Shown: one piece after another, positions 27,001 to 39,965 of the stretch
Layout: the number at the start of each line of letters is the position of its first letter
Numbering within the stretch: the first letter of the stretch is position 1
DNA from: Dipylidium caninum
Taxonomy: Eukaryota > Platyhelminthes > Cestoda > Cyclophyllidea > Dipylidiidae
Length of the DNA: 64,000 nucleotides
NCBI GenBank assembly: GCA_017562135.1
Contig: QEYB01001463.1
Coordinates: 62,001-126,000, forward strand
Reading direction: 5' to 3'
Program-made: the position numbers and the translations under genes
The notes under the pieces: model-generated
Seen by the model: the letters and a program-made list of their open reading frames with translations, nothing else
Database searches by the model: none
Told to the model about the DNA's origin: nothing

Positions 27001-30000
27001 GCCGGCTTCGAGCTAGCTCATGGCACTTGTAATAACGAAGGGGACGCCTGTTATGCAATCTTCATGAGAGGCATATTGTTGTGGGCGTCTAGAAAAGAGT
27101 GGCATAATCCGGAATCGGCATGTGGTGCAATCCGTGGCTTCTCTCATTACACTATATGCTTTTATTCTGTCGCAGAAGGTGCTTTCGGTAAGACCAATCA
27201 TGAATGATGTGACGTGTAACGCCTGCGACCCTTTCCTCCACATTTGTACCTCGCCTCTCCACTCTCCCAACGGCGGCAGGCAGGAGCATGGTCAATACGC
27301 TCCATTGAAATGCGAGAGGTTTGAACCGTACCCACATTCTGCATGTGAAACGTGACGCCTCAAAGCATCTTCCATGACTCCTCTAAAACAGCATTTGTAA
27401 TCTTTTCCGTGGAAGTAGTGTTAAAGTGGGGGCAATGCCCGTTTCTAATCTCCTGCCCACCGACCTATCATTCTTAACGCTCTGCGAGAATTCTTGGGAG
27501 TATGCGCTTCCTCTTCCGCGAGCGTTTGGGTACGCCTAAATCTTCCACTATATAATTTTGTGGTTCATGAGATCTGACGGTCTCATTGGTGAATGATGAA
27601 ACATTGTTTTTTATCGCTGCGTGTTCGCCTTCATCTTCGCGTTTATTTCTTTTGACAAACTGTTGTGCAGCTCTCTTCTTTCATCGGCACTGGGATGCCT
27701 TTCCCTGCCAAATGTTTACCTCATTTCCATTCCCCACCTATTCTTACTATTGGGTTGGCAATTAAGTGATTGAGGATTTTTTTGATAGATGGACTTTGTA
27801 CTTTCCTTGTTCTGTTAATCTATTCATGATACCTAGTTTATATATTTCTATAGTTTGAAAACAAACCTTCCATCAGGTAAAAAATTACTTCGTGTACTAC
27901 TGTAGTTATTTTTTAATTCTCTTGTAGAACGGAAGAGAATGACCCACATTTCCGACATTTTTCATTATATTATATTACATATTATTTGTGGAAATGGTTG
28001 AATTTTGCTTTCTTTTACTCAACATTATCTGCTACCATGTTCTGTACTTTCCTATTGTGGGAAATATGCGATTGAGAGCTTACTGCTCTGACGCAGTAGT
28101 GTTATTGACGGGCAATGGAGGAACCGAAAAGGAGACGGAAGGGGTGGGAATTCGGTGTGCGGTCGTGGCCATGGTGGAGGGTGAAGGCAAACTGGCAAGC
28201 AATGACGCTAAGTTTCGTGTGTTAGGTGAGGTGTAAGTAGTCTTGCCGTAAATGATTGAAAGAAGTCAGGGCAGATCATTGCGTCAATTCATCAGTAACC
28301 GATTTTTCAGTGTCCACTTTCGGGAGTTCTCTATGTTGTCAAGTCTCATTTTGAGATGTGACATGTTGTGAGACACAAGCGATTAGTGATGATTGTGGTG
28401 GAGGTAATGGTGAAGAGTGGCACGACATCTTGCTATGGTGTACAGACATGGACGGAGAACTGGATTTTTCAGGCCGATTTTAACTATTAGTGAAATAGAG
28501 ATATGAATGGGTGAGAGTGAGTGAATCACGTGTTTATACCTGCTGTGCATTCCCTTCCTTGGTGACCCGGACGGGTTTTGCTCATGTCAATTCGTTTGAT
28601 CTGGCTCTAACCCTCCTGGGGCTGCAACCGCTCACCGGTCGCTCTTTGCAAATCCTTCTTTCCTTCTATTCCTCATCCGCTTCTATTACGAGTTCGCCCT
28701 TAATAAGATCTCAATTGTTTTTTTCTTTTATCGACTATGACTGTCGTATCATGATGGAGTTCTTCCTCTGCTGACACTAGAGAAGATTTTTTGATTAATT
28801 GAGCTCTACCTCCGATCTCTGCTCATGGGTTAACTAGGAAATTTCCTCGCAAACTCATTCAGCTCGTTGTCCTTAAAGCTTAGCCTTCAGTGTTTTTAAC
28901 CTAATAGGAAACTTCCAACGATGTGCGCCAAGGGTATCCTAAATATATACTTCATAAATGATTGAAGCAGTAACAGTTCAGTACTTGTCTCAAAAAACAT
29001 GCTTTAAACCCTCAACCTTGTTCACACTAGCTTTTGTTGATCTTGCCTAACAGTCATCTTTTTCGCAATCATTGTGCACCATGTTATTCATATACCCTCC
29101 GCCATGCTATTGCGCTTCATTAATCGTAATACAGAGGACAGAATCAAACGGGGAATGCCGACTTCCCCCTCCTTCCACCTCACTTATCTGCCCCGTTCAT
29201 GGTGTTGAAAGTGTGGCTCCGAGTTTACCGGTTACTGTCTGCCATCCACTTATCAAAGATTTCGTTGCTTACGATGAGAGAACATGCATTACGGTTAACA
29301 CACTTGATACGTATTAGAGTATTCACATTACTGCCCAAGTGCCACATTTAGTCATCCAAATACGTGATTTCTCATTTACCTCAGATAAATTTGTTGTACT
29401 AGGCATTTTGACGGTGTATGGCGCCTACTCACCCGTCTTATTATATCTTGTGCATTGAGCCAGCTCCGAGCAGATGTTAACTTTTCCTCAGGCCGACCCA
29501 GGAAGACTCTGAAAATGCTCACGTCTCCGCAATTCCTGTGTTTTTCATTCTCATTAGATAAAGTGTCACTGCAGACATGGGGTTTAACACTGTGCCACAA
29601 AGCAGAAATGCTGTTTTCTCGGCCTTTCTACGGCCCACTCCCCATTACATTCTCTGTTACGCGGTCACAAGAGAAAACGCACTAAACGTCGGTTTCCTAC
29701 AGTTGACCTCACTGGTGGTATGAATGTTCCAGCACTCTACCGCCTCGCTACCGCTAATTACTGCAGCATCGGCCCATTCCCACTGGTGCCGTTGTTTTTT
29801 CCGCCACTGGTGTTGATCCCACATTACTCTCTAATGTTAGGTAAATTTTCCCCCTCCGTTTGTTTTTAAGGGAACATGATTGTAATAGTACGTCATTACC
29901 TTTGTGCTGTTTGTTGTTTTGCGATGGCAACAATCTTTGAAAACCACCCCACTTTCACCTTCGTACATTAAAAGGCAGCTCATATTGGCATTTTTCGTTA

Positions 30001-30806
30001 AAACTTGATGAGATTCTAAGCTTCCGTCTCAAAGTGTTGCGATTATCTGGCGTTTAAGTATACCTTCTGCCTGTGTACTTCTGCAGGTTAAAGGAGTTCG
30101 GTTTTCGATTGCTAAAGCATTCGATTTGATATTATTTTACGCAAACCACTCATGTATTATATTAATAAAGTAGAACCCTGGTCAATAGTTTTGTCACCTT
30201 GCTGGAAGCTATCCACATATGCACAAGTGATTAGAAGTATTTCGTTTTTGCCTATTTTTGTCACTTAAGTCGGTATCTAAGCATTGTTCATCCTACCGAC
30301 CCGTGGAAAGGCTTACATGATCATAATCGAAACAAGCTTTAGGTTTCGTGAAATTTGCTCCACCTACTCTCTGTTCCCGAGCTCGGGAGAACGTTGTTTC
30401 CTTAGCTGATCTACCCACCTGTGTAAGGATTGCGATGACCAGGAGACGAGGCCGACAATGCTTTGCTTTTTATTGACTTCATCAAAAGTTAGGCTTATAG
30501 TCTTCACTGTTGTTTCAGGTCTGCTTTCTTCATATTTTTCCTTCTAGAAAGCCTATTGGAATCTTCGAGCGTGACAATGAGCAAGATCGGTCACGCCTTT
30601 GCTCTCTGGTAGGAATATCGGAGGGCAACTTTAATTTCACTAGGCTTAGACCTTGCTCCTATAGAATTCTGGTAGTAAGTGAATCCTGTTCTGTGACAAC
30701 ATCTATCTTTTTCGTACTTCAAATTGGTACTTCGCTCGGCCTTCGCGCAGAAACGTGGGATACATAAAAGGGAACGGGTAAGATTTCCATGCAGTTGAGG
30801 AATACG
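21061..30806. other. Gene-poor stretch
   Basis: Nearly 10 kb without a recognisable gene. The base composition becomes visibly AT-richer after about 27.7 kb. One minus-strand frame (24755-25060) has coding-like codon use and is listed among the findings. Other frames are short and do not resemble known families. Confidence 0.4.
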
Positions 30807-32748
30807 TTAATTTGTGCAGCAGGCACTATAATGGCCTGTGGGAGTAGAAGACTATCAGTGGTTAGACTGATCATTAGTGCTTTCACACTCGCATGTGAAA
30901 TGACGATTCATCGGTTTCTTCTTTCGCTTAACCGTCTCGCTTTATGAGAAATCTAAAGAAAACACCGCAACATCATTAATACCTAGGCTGGCTTAGCTCA
31001 AGGGACGGTTGCACTCATACCGACATCCATTGGGGCTTATTTGATGATCGATAACCTTACGGTCGTAGTAGATTGATTGGGGTTTACAAAAAGAGGGATT
31101 GCTCTAAAATATTAACACTGGCGTCTGTGACATTAACGTAAAGCAATGCAGCACTCTGTTAGAGGCAAATTCCATCAGCTTCCATCGTTGTTAGCAACTT
31201 CGGTCGTGAAAATGATGGTATGGAATGAGGATGCTAGTCAAGTTAACTGTACCATTCAACAGTTGAATTTTAAACTCACTGGCGGATGTCCTCCACAGAA
31301 TGAGAATGAACAGGGCAACTGCAACGAGTGGGATCAACATGGGGTTGACCTCAGCGAGAGCGACTTTACCATCTGGCCTAAAAATTTCATCCAACACGCA
31401 TTATAATTGCGATTTGTTGACTTGAGTCTTCAATAGTATTTGGTGCAATCTCATTTTTTAATTACTGCAGCCCATCATAAAATACCTCACTAAGGTCACT
31501 ACTGGCGCATTTTGCCGTGTTTACTTACCAAATGACATCGACAATGCGGAATCACTCATTAACCATTCCAATGCCCTCGTCCTGCCTCACAGTGTTGCTC
31601 ACGCGAGAGTAGGTGAGAAAATGGGTGGTCTGGAGGACGCTTTTTCGAAGTAGCATGACTAAGGGGCAGGAAGCGTCGAGAAGAAACTGACTGGGAGGAG
31701 CAGTTCCAACGCCAACTCGCGGTATCCACACGCGAGTCTGTGAGTGTTCTTACAAGAAGCCTTTCAGCCGATGAAAGGACGTCTTTTCTGGATGGAGTTA
31801 TACAGTGACCGTACGAGGAGGTCAGTGTTCTCTCAAAAGGGCCTCTTAATGTGGAAGATAAGAGCAGTGTAGCTACAGGAGTAGGAGGAGTTAGAAGTCG
31901 GATATGAGAGCGGAAAGTTGGACGAAAGCGTGTCTCTCGTGAATGCGGGGCGCGGGATGAGGCAATACAGTCACGCGAGCGCTGAGACCTCGCAATTGCG
32001 GCGTCGTAATCGACGGCTGTCGCCGCAGAAGTGTATGCTGATGGCCGAATGGAGAAACGTTGGTGGGTATGCGGTGTTACAAGGCTAGGAATACGGAAAA
32101 ATGGAGATTGGAAAGGCGGGTAGAGGTTCGTCGATTATCCTGATACGGCGAGGGATGGAGTGCGTTGTAGGAGTGAAGCAAATATGTTAGGATTCTTTTT
32201 GCTTGCGGTGCAGAAGTCGGTAGTCGTGACTTGAATGATATTGCGTCCCTATGACACGCGTCAGCTAGTTGCGTCTTTCGTTGTTCTTTAAAGGGAGACG
32301 CGAGATAGGTGGGCCGCCTAGGAGGTGTGCCAAATAACGCAGTCTAAAAGGAGACACGAGTTTGGCCGATGCTCTTCTCATACTTTTTTGATCACAGCTA
32401 CTTCACTTTGCGAGCACTTTACTTGGACGCAGCATAGACAAGAATGGTGGCAGGAGCGGCGCCACCATCCTTGTCTATGAAACGTCCTTTCTGTCCTCCA
32501 ACCAAAGGTTTGGCTAATGCGCAGATACTTTAGTGTAAAATACTTGCTGCCACACCTGGAATGCTGGCAATACTCAGTGTTTCGTGTGAGGGTTGAATCA
32601 CAATAATGCCTGTTTTTTCCGTGCATTTCATCGTTAGGTCTATCGCAAACGCCGTGATATATGTCATCAACAAAGACTTCAAATCCATCCATCCATTATG
32701 GCTTACCTGATGATGTGTCCCGGATAAATCATCTTGCTCGTTCGCCAT
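30807..32748 (-). CDS. Candidate small single-pass membrane protein, 78 aa, four exons
   Basis: Not recognised as a known family. Exons on the minus strand are 32748-32707, 32490-32423, 31377-31280 and 30835-30807, giving 42+68+98+29 = 237 bases, exactly 79 codons with the stop. Exon 1 begins with ATG (MANEQDDLSGTHHQ) and ends CAG|GTAAGC. Exon 2 follows GGACAG and ends AA|GTAAAG. Exon 3 follows ATTTTTAG and ends A|GTGAGT. Exon 4 follows a strong CTTCTACTCCCACAG and ends TAA. All phases agree. The protein has a polar N-terminus, a moderately hydrophobic segment (APATILVYAAS), one clear transmembrane helix (about residues 51-65, PMLIPLVAVALFILILW) and a short tail with two adjacent cysteines that could be palmitoylated. 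A minus-strand AATAAA lies at 30469-30474. An alternative is that exon 3 reads through to a stop at 31191. The start of exon 2 is the least certain junction: the GACAAG site seven codons later also keeps frame. Confidence 0.42.
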
Positions 32749-35700
32749 GAGGCCTTCAGATGGAATTCGCGGGTATTCTGTGCAAATGCAGTTCTCTTCG
32801 TCCCTCAGTGGTTTGAGTGGGCCTCGTAGAAAGCATAAAACCGATTTTAGATGTTTCTCATCCTACCGACACGCTCCCTGTCTCATGGCCCTCTGTCCAA
32901 CTATGTTACCCCAACCTCATCTCAAATAGGGACTTGGATACAGCACCATGAATTCCTGGTGCTTCGAGAGTAATTCATTTGTCCATGTTCGTCTGCCGCG
33001 CCTTCTAGTCGGAAAAGCCCAATTGGGGTCCGTCTTTGCAGAGGGGAGAACCTGACCTTTTCCATTACACTTTTAATCAACCCCTTTAGTTTTTCCCGAA
33101 TGTCCAGAGCCTTTCCCACATTCCTTCTTACTTTCCTAGGCCCTGTTAATATTTCTCCTTTTCATTCCACAGGCAATTAATGTGAGTAGCATTTGTATCC
33201 TCATCCGTCCATACTCCTCTCTTCGATCTTCGTTGTAATGGGGAATAACAGCTCATGATGCGTGAAAAGAAGTAGCTACGTCGATGAGTATGTGTGACAA
33301 ACAACTTTGGCACTCTTAAAGAGGAGACAGGTGAAAGTTTTAGGAAAATGCTTTAACTTCAGGATAGAAGATTTTTGAAATTTGGACGCTTATGTGTCCC
33401 TTCCAGTTTTCGCTCATCTCGACCTCTTTGTCTCAGCCTTCAGACGCAGTAGACTACATTCGTCAACCGTCCCGTGGTGACAGCCCAAAGAATCTTAATT
33501 GCCGCAGCCGTGTGAGAGACAGGGACAGGAAATAGCAAAAGATGATAGTAATGAAAATTAGAATAAGCGGCACTCCGGCCTTAGCTGGCTGTCTTGTGAG
33601 GCATTCTTCATTATCACTCGACATTGGTCGCAAGCTTCACAAGAGCTTATTTCTTAGTCCCGGCCACCTAAATCAATCGATGTGAGAGAGGTTTACAGCA
33701 GCGCTTTCTTCTCACTTAATTTAATATTGCGTTGATTTTACCATTATAGACCGGGCTCCATGATGACTACTTGAGATGTCAACGTCCTAGCCACCATTAC
33801 TTGGACATTGTCAGACTGGCTTTGGTACGGTTGGTGTTACATTCGCGAAAGGGTGTGTGTCCTCCCCTTGGCAGCACCTTTCACGCCAGAGGTTGAAGGC
33901 ACAGGCACTTTAATCTCTGTTGCCCCTATGCAAGAAAAATTGGCGAGGACCCCAGTGCTCAACCCTATGACTTCCGCACACGTGAGTCACTACTATTTCA
34001 AACTCATATAATGAAAAGGAGGTGCATTCTCTCTTTAACAAAAATAAAATAAGCAAACATGGTATCCTACTGTTCCTAGGTTGATAGATAAGCGTAAACA
34101 ACCAACACAGAATGCATGCAAGTTTAAGCTGCATAATTGCTGACGCTGAATGACCCCCGGGAAACCTAAAAGACCATCCAATGTTGGCTCTACGTGGTTT
34201 TGCTCTTTTTATCTTTAGGCACGGTAAATATCCTTCGGTTAGTAGTTGCAGTGGGAAATTATTACCAGAGGAAAACAGAAAGCTCGAAAGTTATGATATT
34301 TCTCGAAATTCGCTCAAATATTCAGGAACTGTAAACTGATTTCTTGCAGAGGCGAAGAAGGAATCGAAAAATTAGGCTGTTTTAAAGGGCTAGCAAAAGG
34401 ACAAATGTAACAGATCATCGTTCAGCTGGTTAATTGAGATAACGACGAGAAACTGGTCCACTGGAAATGATTCTCTCGATTAAAAGTGACCTCCGAAAGG
34501 CTGTTACAATCCGTGATTGGTTAATTGCAGGATAATGGTGAGATAGCGGACGACAACTCGACTGAGTTCGACGCCTCTTTGTGGATAGTACCCAGTTAAG
34601 TGGAGTCCCACATATTTGCATCATGCTCGACAAAGGATCTGTGTCTTATATATGTAGCCAAATTGGTCACTACTTTTTCTTCCAGTTGAAATGTACATAT
34701 GTTTCTCATCTACGTTCGCAACAGTGGGCATTCCAGAAGGGTGGAAAATATAGACAGCGGTTTACTTTGGTTTGGCCCGTGGAATATTGATGTAAATGCC
34801 CTGGCATGGATTGTTCTGATATAATTAGCGTAACATGCGTTGGCAGACAATTGCGACGAAGTCATAGACCGGTATAGCCGCAGTCCAGGTTGCGAAACCG
34901 CGTATTTTGGCCTGTGGTTTTTGATGAGACCCGGGGACTCACTTGAGACTTCGACGAGGAAAATTTCTAGTTGCACCTCACTTCCGCATAAATTTGAGCT
35001 TGTAATTCAATTTACTCTCGCACACAACGGCTGGTCTAAACCACATCCAATACTCATAGGTCCCTCAAGCTTACGTTCCTACCTGACAAATGCTCCGCCA
35101 AATGTTTTGTAAATTAAATTCTCGCATGAAGCCACACTCATCACACTGAGTGCTCAGCGCCGTTTGGATTGCGTTGACTATACGAGCTTGCGACGAGTGA
35201 GCAGCGAGAACTTGTCAACGTGTTTCAGAGCGCGAAGGTGCTGAGTGCCTGCTGAGAGGAGGATTGTGTACCTACCAGAAGCTCCACCGACTCTCGGACG
35301 AGAGTGTATGAAATTCTTACGAAAAATCGACCCCTGTAGTTGCTAGGAGTGACTTAGAAGTGCAAAGTGGAAGGAACGTGGTAAGCTAGATGGGTGTCTA
35401 ACGAAGAAAGCAACTCAACTCCTCCCGAACAGAACCGAATTGAACTGGTATCAAAGTAGCTTCTGAAACACGGTTGGTTCTGCCACGAAGCCCTGCGCTT
35501 TTAGGTTAATTTTAATTACAATTTTGAAATATACCCGGGAATGAGAAGATGGAGTCCCTCGGGTCGGCTGTAGGAAATCACCGTATGTCCTCTCTCGACT
35601 CAGCGTAAAGAGAACTATGCAGTGGACCTTCTTCTAGGTCAAAAATGTTCCCCACGGAGAGGTAGGAGGTGATCACACGATCTGCGGATGTTCCTACACC

Positions 35701-38700
35701 GCCTTCTGTGCCACCCTTTTGGGGCTTTTTTCTCACAGCCCCCACGTAATTTACGTGTAGGCAATGAGCCGGTCACCTTCAAGTTCAGCCAGCCATAAAG
35801 CGCTGTTTACCGTTTATGCCGACTGTTTAGACCAGGTGCAGTTAGCAACACTTACCCCTACTGGAAGGAAAAAAAATGCGGGATAAGTGAATATCTAAAA
35901 GTGGAAAAACTCGTGCCACTATTCCTATAAAATTGGAATTTTCGTTGTCAACTATCCCACCCCTTGTTGGCTTTCATGTCCAGTTTACGGGAGAGCACTT
36001 CAGGGCCACACAAATCTCGATAGCTTCGAGAGACCGAGACGCTAGCTTGTTGCTTGAAGGGCTCTGGACATTGGAGGAATCAGAGATGGTGCTCCACGCG
36101 AACGCCTCCGCCACAGTCACAAGTCTCTTTTTAGTCCTCATTTCTATCCTCAGTTAAAGCAAGCCAACTTCTTCTACCCTAAAATTCTCTTTTTGATCCT
36201 TGTGATTCTTCAAGAGGAGGTTAATTAGTTTTACATTTGTGTAAATGGCTCTCAGTGAGCTTTCAAATGCCTTTTGCCTACGTGATTAGAATGCCTCAAG
36301 TACACACGCACATTCTACATTTTATCAGTGCTATGTGCTTGATTCTCTCAGAAAGTAGATGTATAGCGATTGGGAGTCCACTTCTTGTTTACTACCATGT
36401 ATGAGATCTGCTGGAGCCTCGGCATGCACTGATTTGTGATGATCAGAAATCCTACTTCTACCAGTTATTTGCATGGCGATAAAGGAGCTTATAGTCAATC
36501 TTACATGCCTTAGAATGTACCGAGGTGATTTAGATATGAGAAACATGAGTTAGAAGTCCTTTTCCCCTAGGTAATCTGAATGAAAGGGTCAAATATTTGC
36601 GCTGTTTTGCAAAGACAGATAGCCACACCTCACCCAGTTTCCAACAGGATTGGACGCTTCAATCCTCTACTGGGTTAACACCCAGCTAATTGGGTCAATT
36701 TTTACGATCATGGACCAATGAATGGCACTTACTCACAAACGTTGAAATTCCACTCTCTCTTTTCACAACCCAATCCACCACCCTCACTTTTTTCGATATT
36801 CTCACAAGAAAAAGGTATTTTCTTACTCTTTCACACTGCGAATGTAATCAAAACTACTGTGCTAGGGTATCTTAATCTGTCGAAAGGCTACCTTAATTCT
36901 TGCTTGACAGAAACACACACCTCACTCATTACTTGGAAAAATCCATACTCAGACAAAACATGCAAGCAGCCCCTAAAGGGGGAAGTTTAATATCCTCCCC
37001 TTACTTCTAAGAATAGAGTAACATCTCTCGATACCCCTTGTGTTCTACTTCGACCTTCTCACCAAACGAAAGATAACCGTCGTGTCCGTAGAGGTAGGGT
37101 CACCCAACACTCACTTCTTGCCTGTCGAACTCCGCATTCATATGTGATGGTGCGTAAACACTTATATTTAACTTCCTGCCTGGCCAATTTCTCTTCGATT
37201 CTGTACAGATTCCAGTGGTCTTTTAGCATTCAACTCCATAACATGCTTCTTGCATATGTCTCAAGCAGGAAATAAGGGGGGTCCTACATTGGTACAATTA
37301 ACGCCGAGGAAATACTGAAAATGCTTTCTAAATGCTGTGGTGCTACTATCACGCCGTTGTAAAAGCTATTACATTCATCATTGATGAACAAATTATTCGA
37401 AGAGGTTTATACTGTTAGTGCTTTTTTAGTGTTATGTTTACTGCTCAGATTGTGAGAAAAACAAGCGATGACCACGATGAAGGACGCATCTTCACTCAGT
37501 TAAAAAGCATTTTCGGGATGCATTTGAGATGCGTCTGTTTGAGGTCTCTGCAAAGGCAAGGGTAAAAAAATGGAAATAATTCACCACCATGACAATCCAT
37601 CCGATCACCAGTGTCTTCCAGAGGGGTTGTACTGTCGTGGAGGCCTGATAAATCTCGCACTTGTGTAATTTATACGCTCCTAGACACAGGAACAGTCGAA
37701 ACCAATCTCTCCTCCACATCAACCCATCACACCAGATCAAGGGAACACCGGATTTGAGCACCATGGACGAAATGCACCTTATTTGTGGCATTTCACACCG
37801 TCCTTATGATGAGGAAAAACATAGTCGAGTTCTTCAAGCGAAAGTCTCGAGAGCGACTTGAAGTAGATGGCGTAACGAGTGATGGCAGTCCTCTCCGGAC
37901 AGGAGTTGAGTGCTCTAGTAGCTCTCCACGAAGCTATACGTCCTGGAACTCCCGTCACCTGCGCTCTGATCAGCAGTATGTTCTGGGTTTTTGTAACATG
38001 CTACCTCGGAACATACAAGAGGCTAAGAACAGGGGATGCGTTTGCGCAATGCGCAGTCACAGGTCTAAGCTTTTGAAAAGGGGCTATTATTTCGAGGATC
38101 GAGGGGTTTCAGTCTACTTAGGCTACTTTAGGATTGGAGATGTGTTAACTTAGCCTGCAGAGAACTCGTAATTGGTTACTGCGTTTTCGTGTCTGAGCAC
38201 GCAGAATTCTATGCATATGATTTTTCATCGGTAACATTGCCTTACCCAACCAAATACAGCATCCTACTAGCCTTCCAGTGATTTTGTCGTTTTTGCACTG
38301 GTGCTTTTTAGAAAGTCATAACCTCGAAAGTTACGAATGGAACGAGGAAGAGCTGCTGACTGAAACACCCTGCTATTCATTCGGAATACCCCAAACCGGC
38401 AATCTCCTCTAAAAGAGTAAAAAATGTTATTTTTGCCTGCGATCTCGTCATCTGGTATTACGATTTGTTGCCGTATTTGGCCTTCTCTTATGCATCAAAA
38501 GTTTTCCTCAACCTCTTTCACACTGACAAATCCAATCCCCTGGAACAATTACTCCGTATAAGGTCAATCTCTCCGAATGGAACGTTACCCTCTTATTTAC
38601 TTCCAATGAGCAATACACCTTACATTGTGTGCTACAGGGGCCGTTGATAAATTTACTCCCAACGTTCTGTTATGCTTATCTGAAAATTGAGGAAAGCGAA

Positions 38701-38906
38701 GATCCGCAAAAAGGATCGCAGGAAGCACGTGGGTTTTGAGGAACTCGCCAACATTCCAGACGAAAGTGGTTAAGGAATTTTCGATCCAGCAGTCTACGAT
38801 CTCTACCCTCAGGCGATACCCATTCGAGAAACACTCCAACGGGTGCTCCAAGGCCTTCCATTGTATGAGGTAAGCTCTAACCCGACGTATTCACACCACC
38901 CCTAGA
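32749..38906. other. Region with isolated exon-like stretches, no resolved gene
   Basis: Plus-strand stretches with splice-site-like borders and plausible coding content occur at 33875-33981, 34686-34790, 34847-35112 and 36004-36157 (see findings). I could not find a start exon or a single consistent chain of phases. The rest, including frames at 37492-38153, shows nothing I recognise. A 15-base palindrome-like CACGTAATTTACGTG sits at 35743-35757. Confidence 0.3.
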
Positions 38907-39965
38907 ATGACCTCTCCACTACGCGTTGGAGAAGAGCCCACGTCCTGCATTGCTTCCATTCCATTGTGTTTCCATTTGCTGATGTGTTTTTCCATGCTCG
39001 TCACCTATAATTCTTCATTAATACCTTACACAACTGATGTACGGGCAAATTCTCTCATTCAGGAGCCGATTTTCAACCCCCGAATTCGATTTCTCCAAGT
39101 GCCCTCGATGGCTTGTGCTCCCTTAACACTCGAAGAAGCAGGAGGGGAACAAGGAAACCCCAGTTTCGCCATGTAGTGCTGGTGTACAAAATCGGCGTCT
39201 ACAATTTCGACTTGCGTAACAATCTCCGCAAGACGTATCACTTCCCTTATAAGGATATCAACTTCCACCTCGTCTTCTCATCGGCTTGCCACGCACTTCC
39301 CAAGGAAATATGTTTCGACGGGACGGCTTCAATGTCACCCTGAAGGGACGAGCTGGAACCAAACTGCTGGAGCACTCCCAGATGCCAGCCAATACGAAAA
39401 AGCGGCTTTTGAGAGAAAATGAATGAGCATGCAGATCTCCTCGTCGGGGACTACGAGGATACCTACTACAACCTGACATTGAAACTCTTCTACACCTTCC
39501 AGTGGGCTGCTCGATTTTGTCGACCATACAATCCCACCTTCGTCTTCCTTGACGATGACTACGCTGTCAATACGCCCAAATTGGTGGAGTTTATTCGATC
39601 GAAAACGTCGGCTGAGTTGGAGGAGATTGGTCACGGGTACTCATGGCCCACTAATCCGGTGCACCGAATAACGTCCACTGTTCCGCGATGGGCCTTCTCG
39701 AAACGCGAAATCCCCTGGCCAAAGTATGTGCCTGAGAATTTGGGCATCTACAGTATGTAGAGTTACCAACACTTGCACGATATGGCTTTGGCAATGCACT
39801 TCACCAAGCCCTGGTCATCGACGACACGTGGTTTGGCGATGGTTTCAGCACAAGTTGGGCCTCAAATTTCACCAAACTCCGCGGCATGTTTACCAGGTGA
39901 ACCTAGGCTCGCATTTGTTTTTCGCCCCATTCGACCAATTTGTCAAACGCGGATGTGTTATTTAA
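38907..39965 (+). pseudogene. GT31 beta-1,3-galactosyltransferase pseudogene, intronless
   Basis: Family members are Golgi type II membrane enzymes that add galactose (or a related sugar) in beta-1,3 linkage to glycan chains. The 5' part has an ATG at 38907 and a hydrophobic anchor (LCFHLLMCFSMLVTY). The core shows family blocks in order: NFDLRNNLRKTY, GNMFRRDGFNVTLKG, EHADLLVGDYEDTYYNLTLK, the metal-binding FLDDDYAVN, then WAFSKREIPWPKY, a VIDDTWFG block matching the family's late ED/DD box, KLGLKFHQTP, and the end SHLFFAPFDQFVKRG. The frame is broken: shifts at about 39120-39176, 39282-39286 (one base lost), 39417-39424 (four-base TGAA duplication), 39803-39808 and 39836-39850, plus a TAG at 39758-39760. 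It cannot make an active enzyme. The lack of introns could reflect the family's usual gene structure or a retrocopy; no poly-A tail is visible downstream. The family assignment is firm; the exact specificity is unknown. Confidence 0.88.

Noticed and set aside
30970..31060. TGGCTTAGCTCAAGG, similar to a tRNA A box
   Set aside because: No matching B box or cloverleaf can be folded from the flanking bases.
35743..35757. Short palindrome CACGTAATTTACGTG
   Set aside because: A single 15-base palindrome with no adjacent gene; expected by chance in a window of this size.
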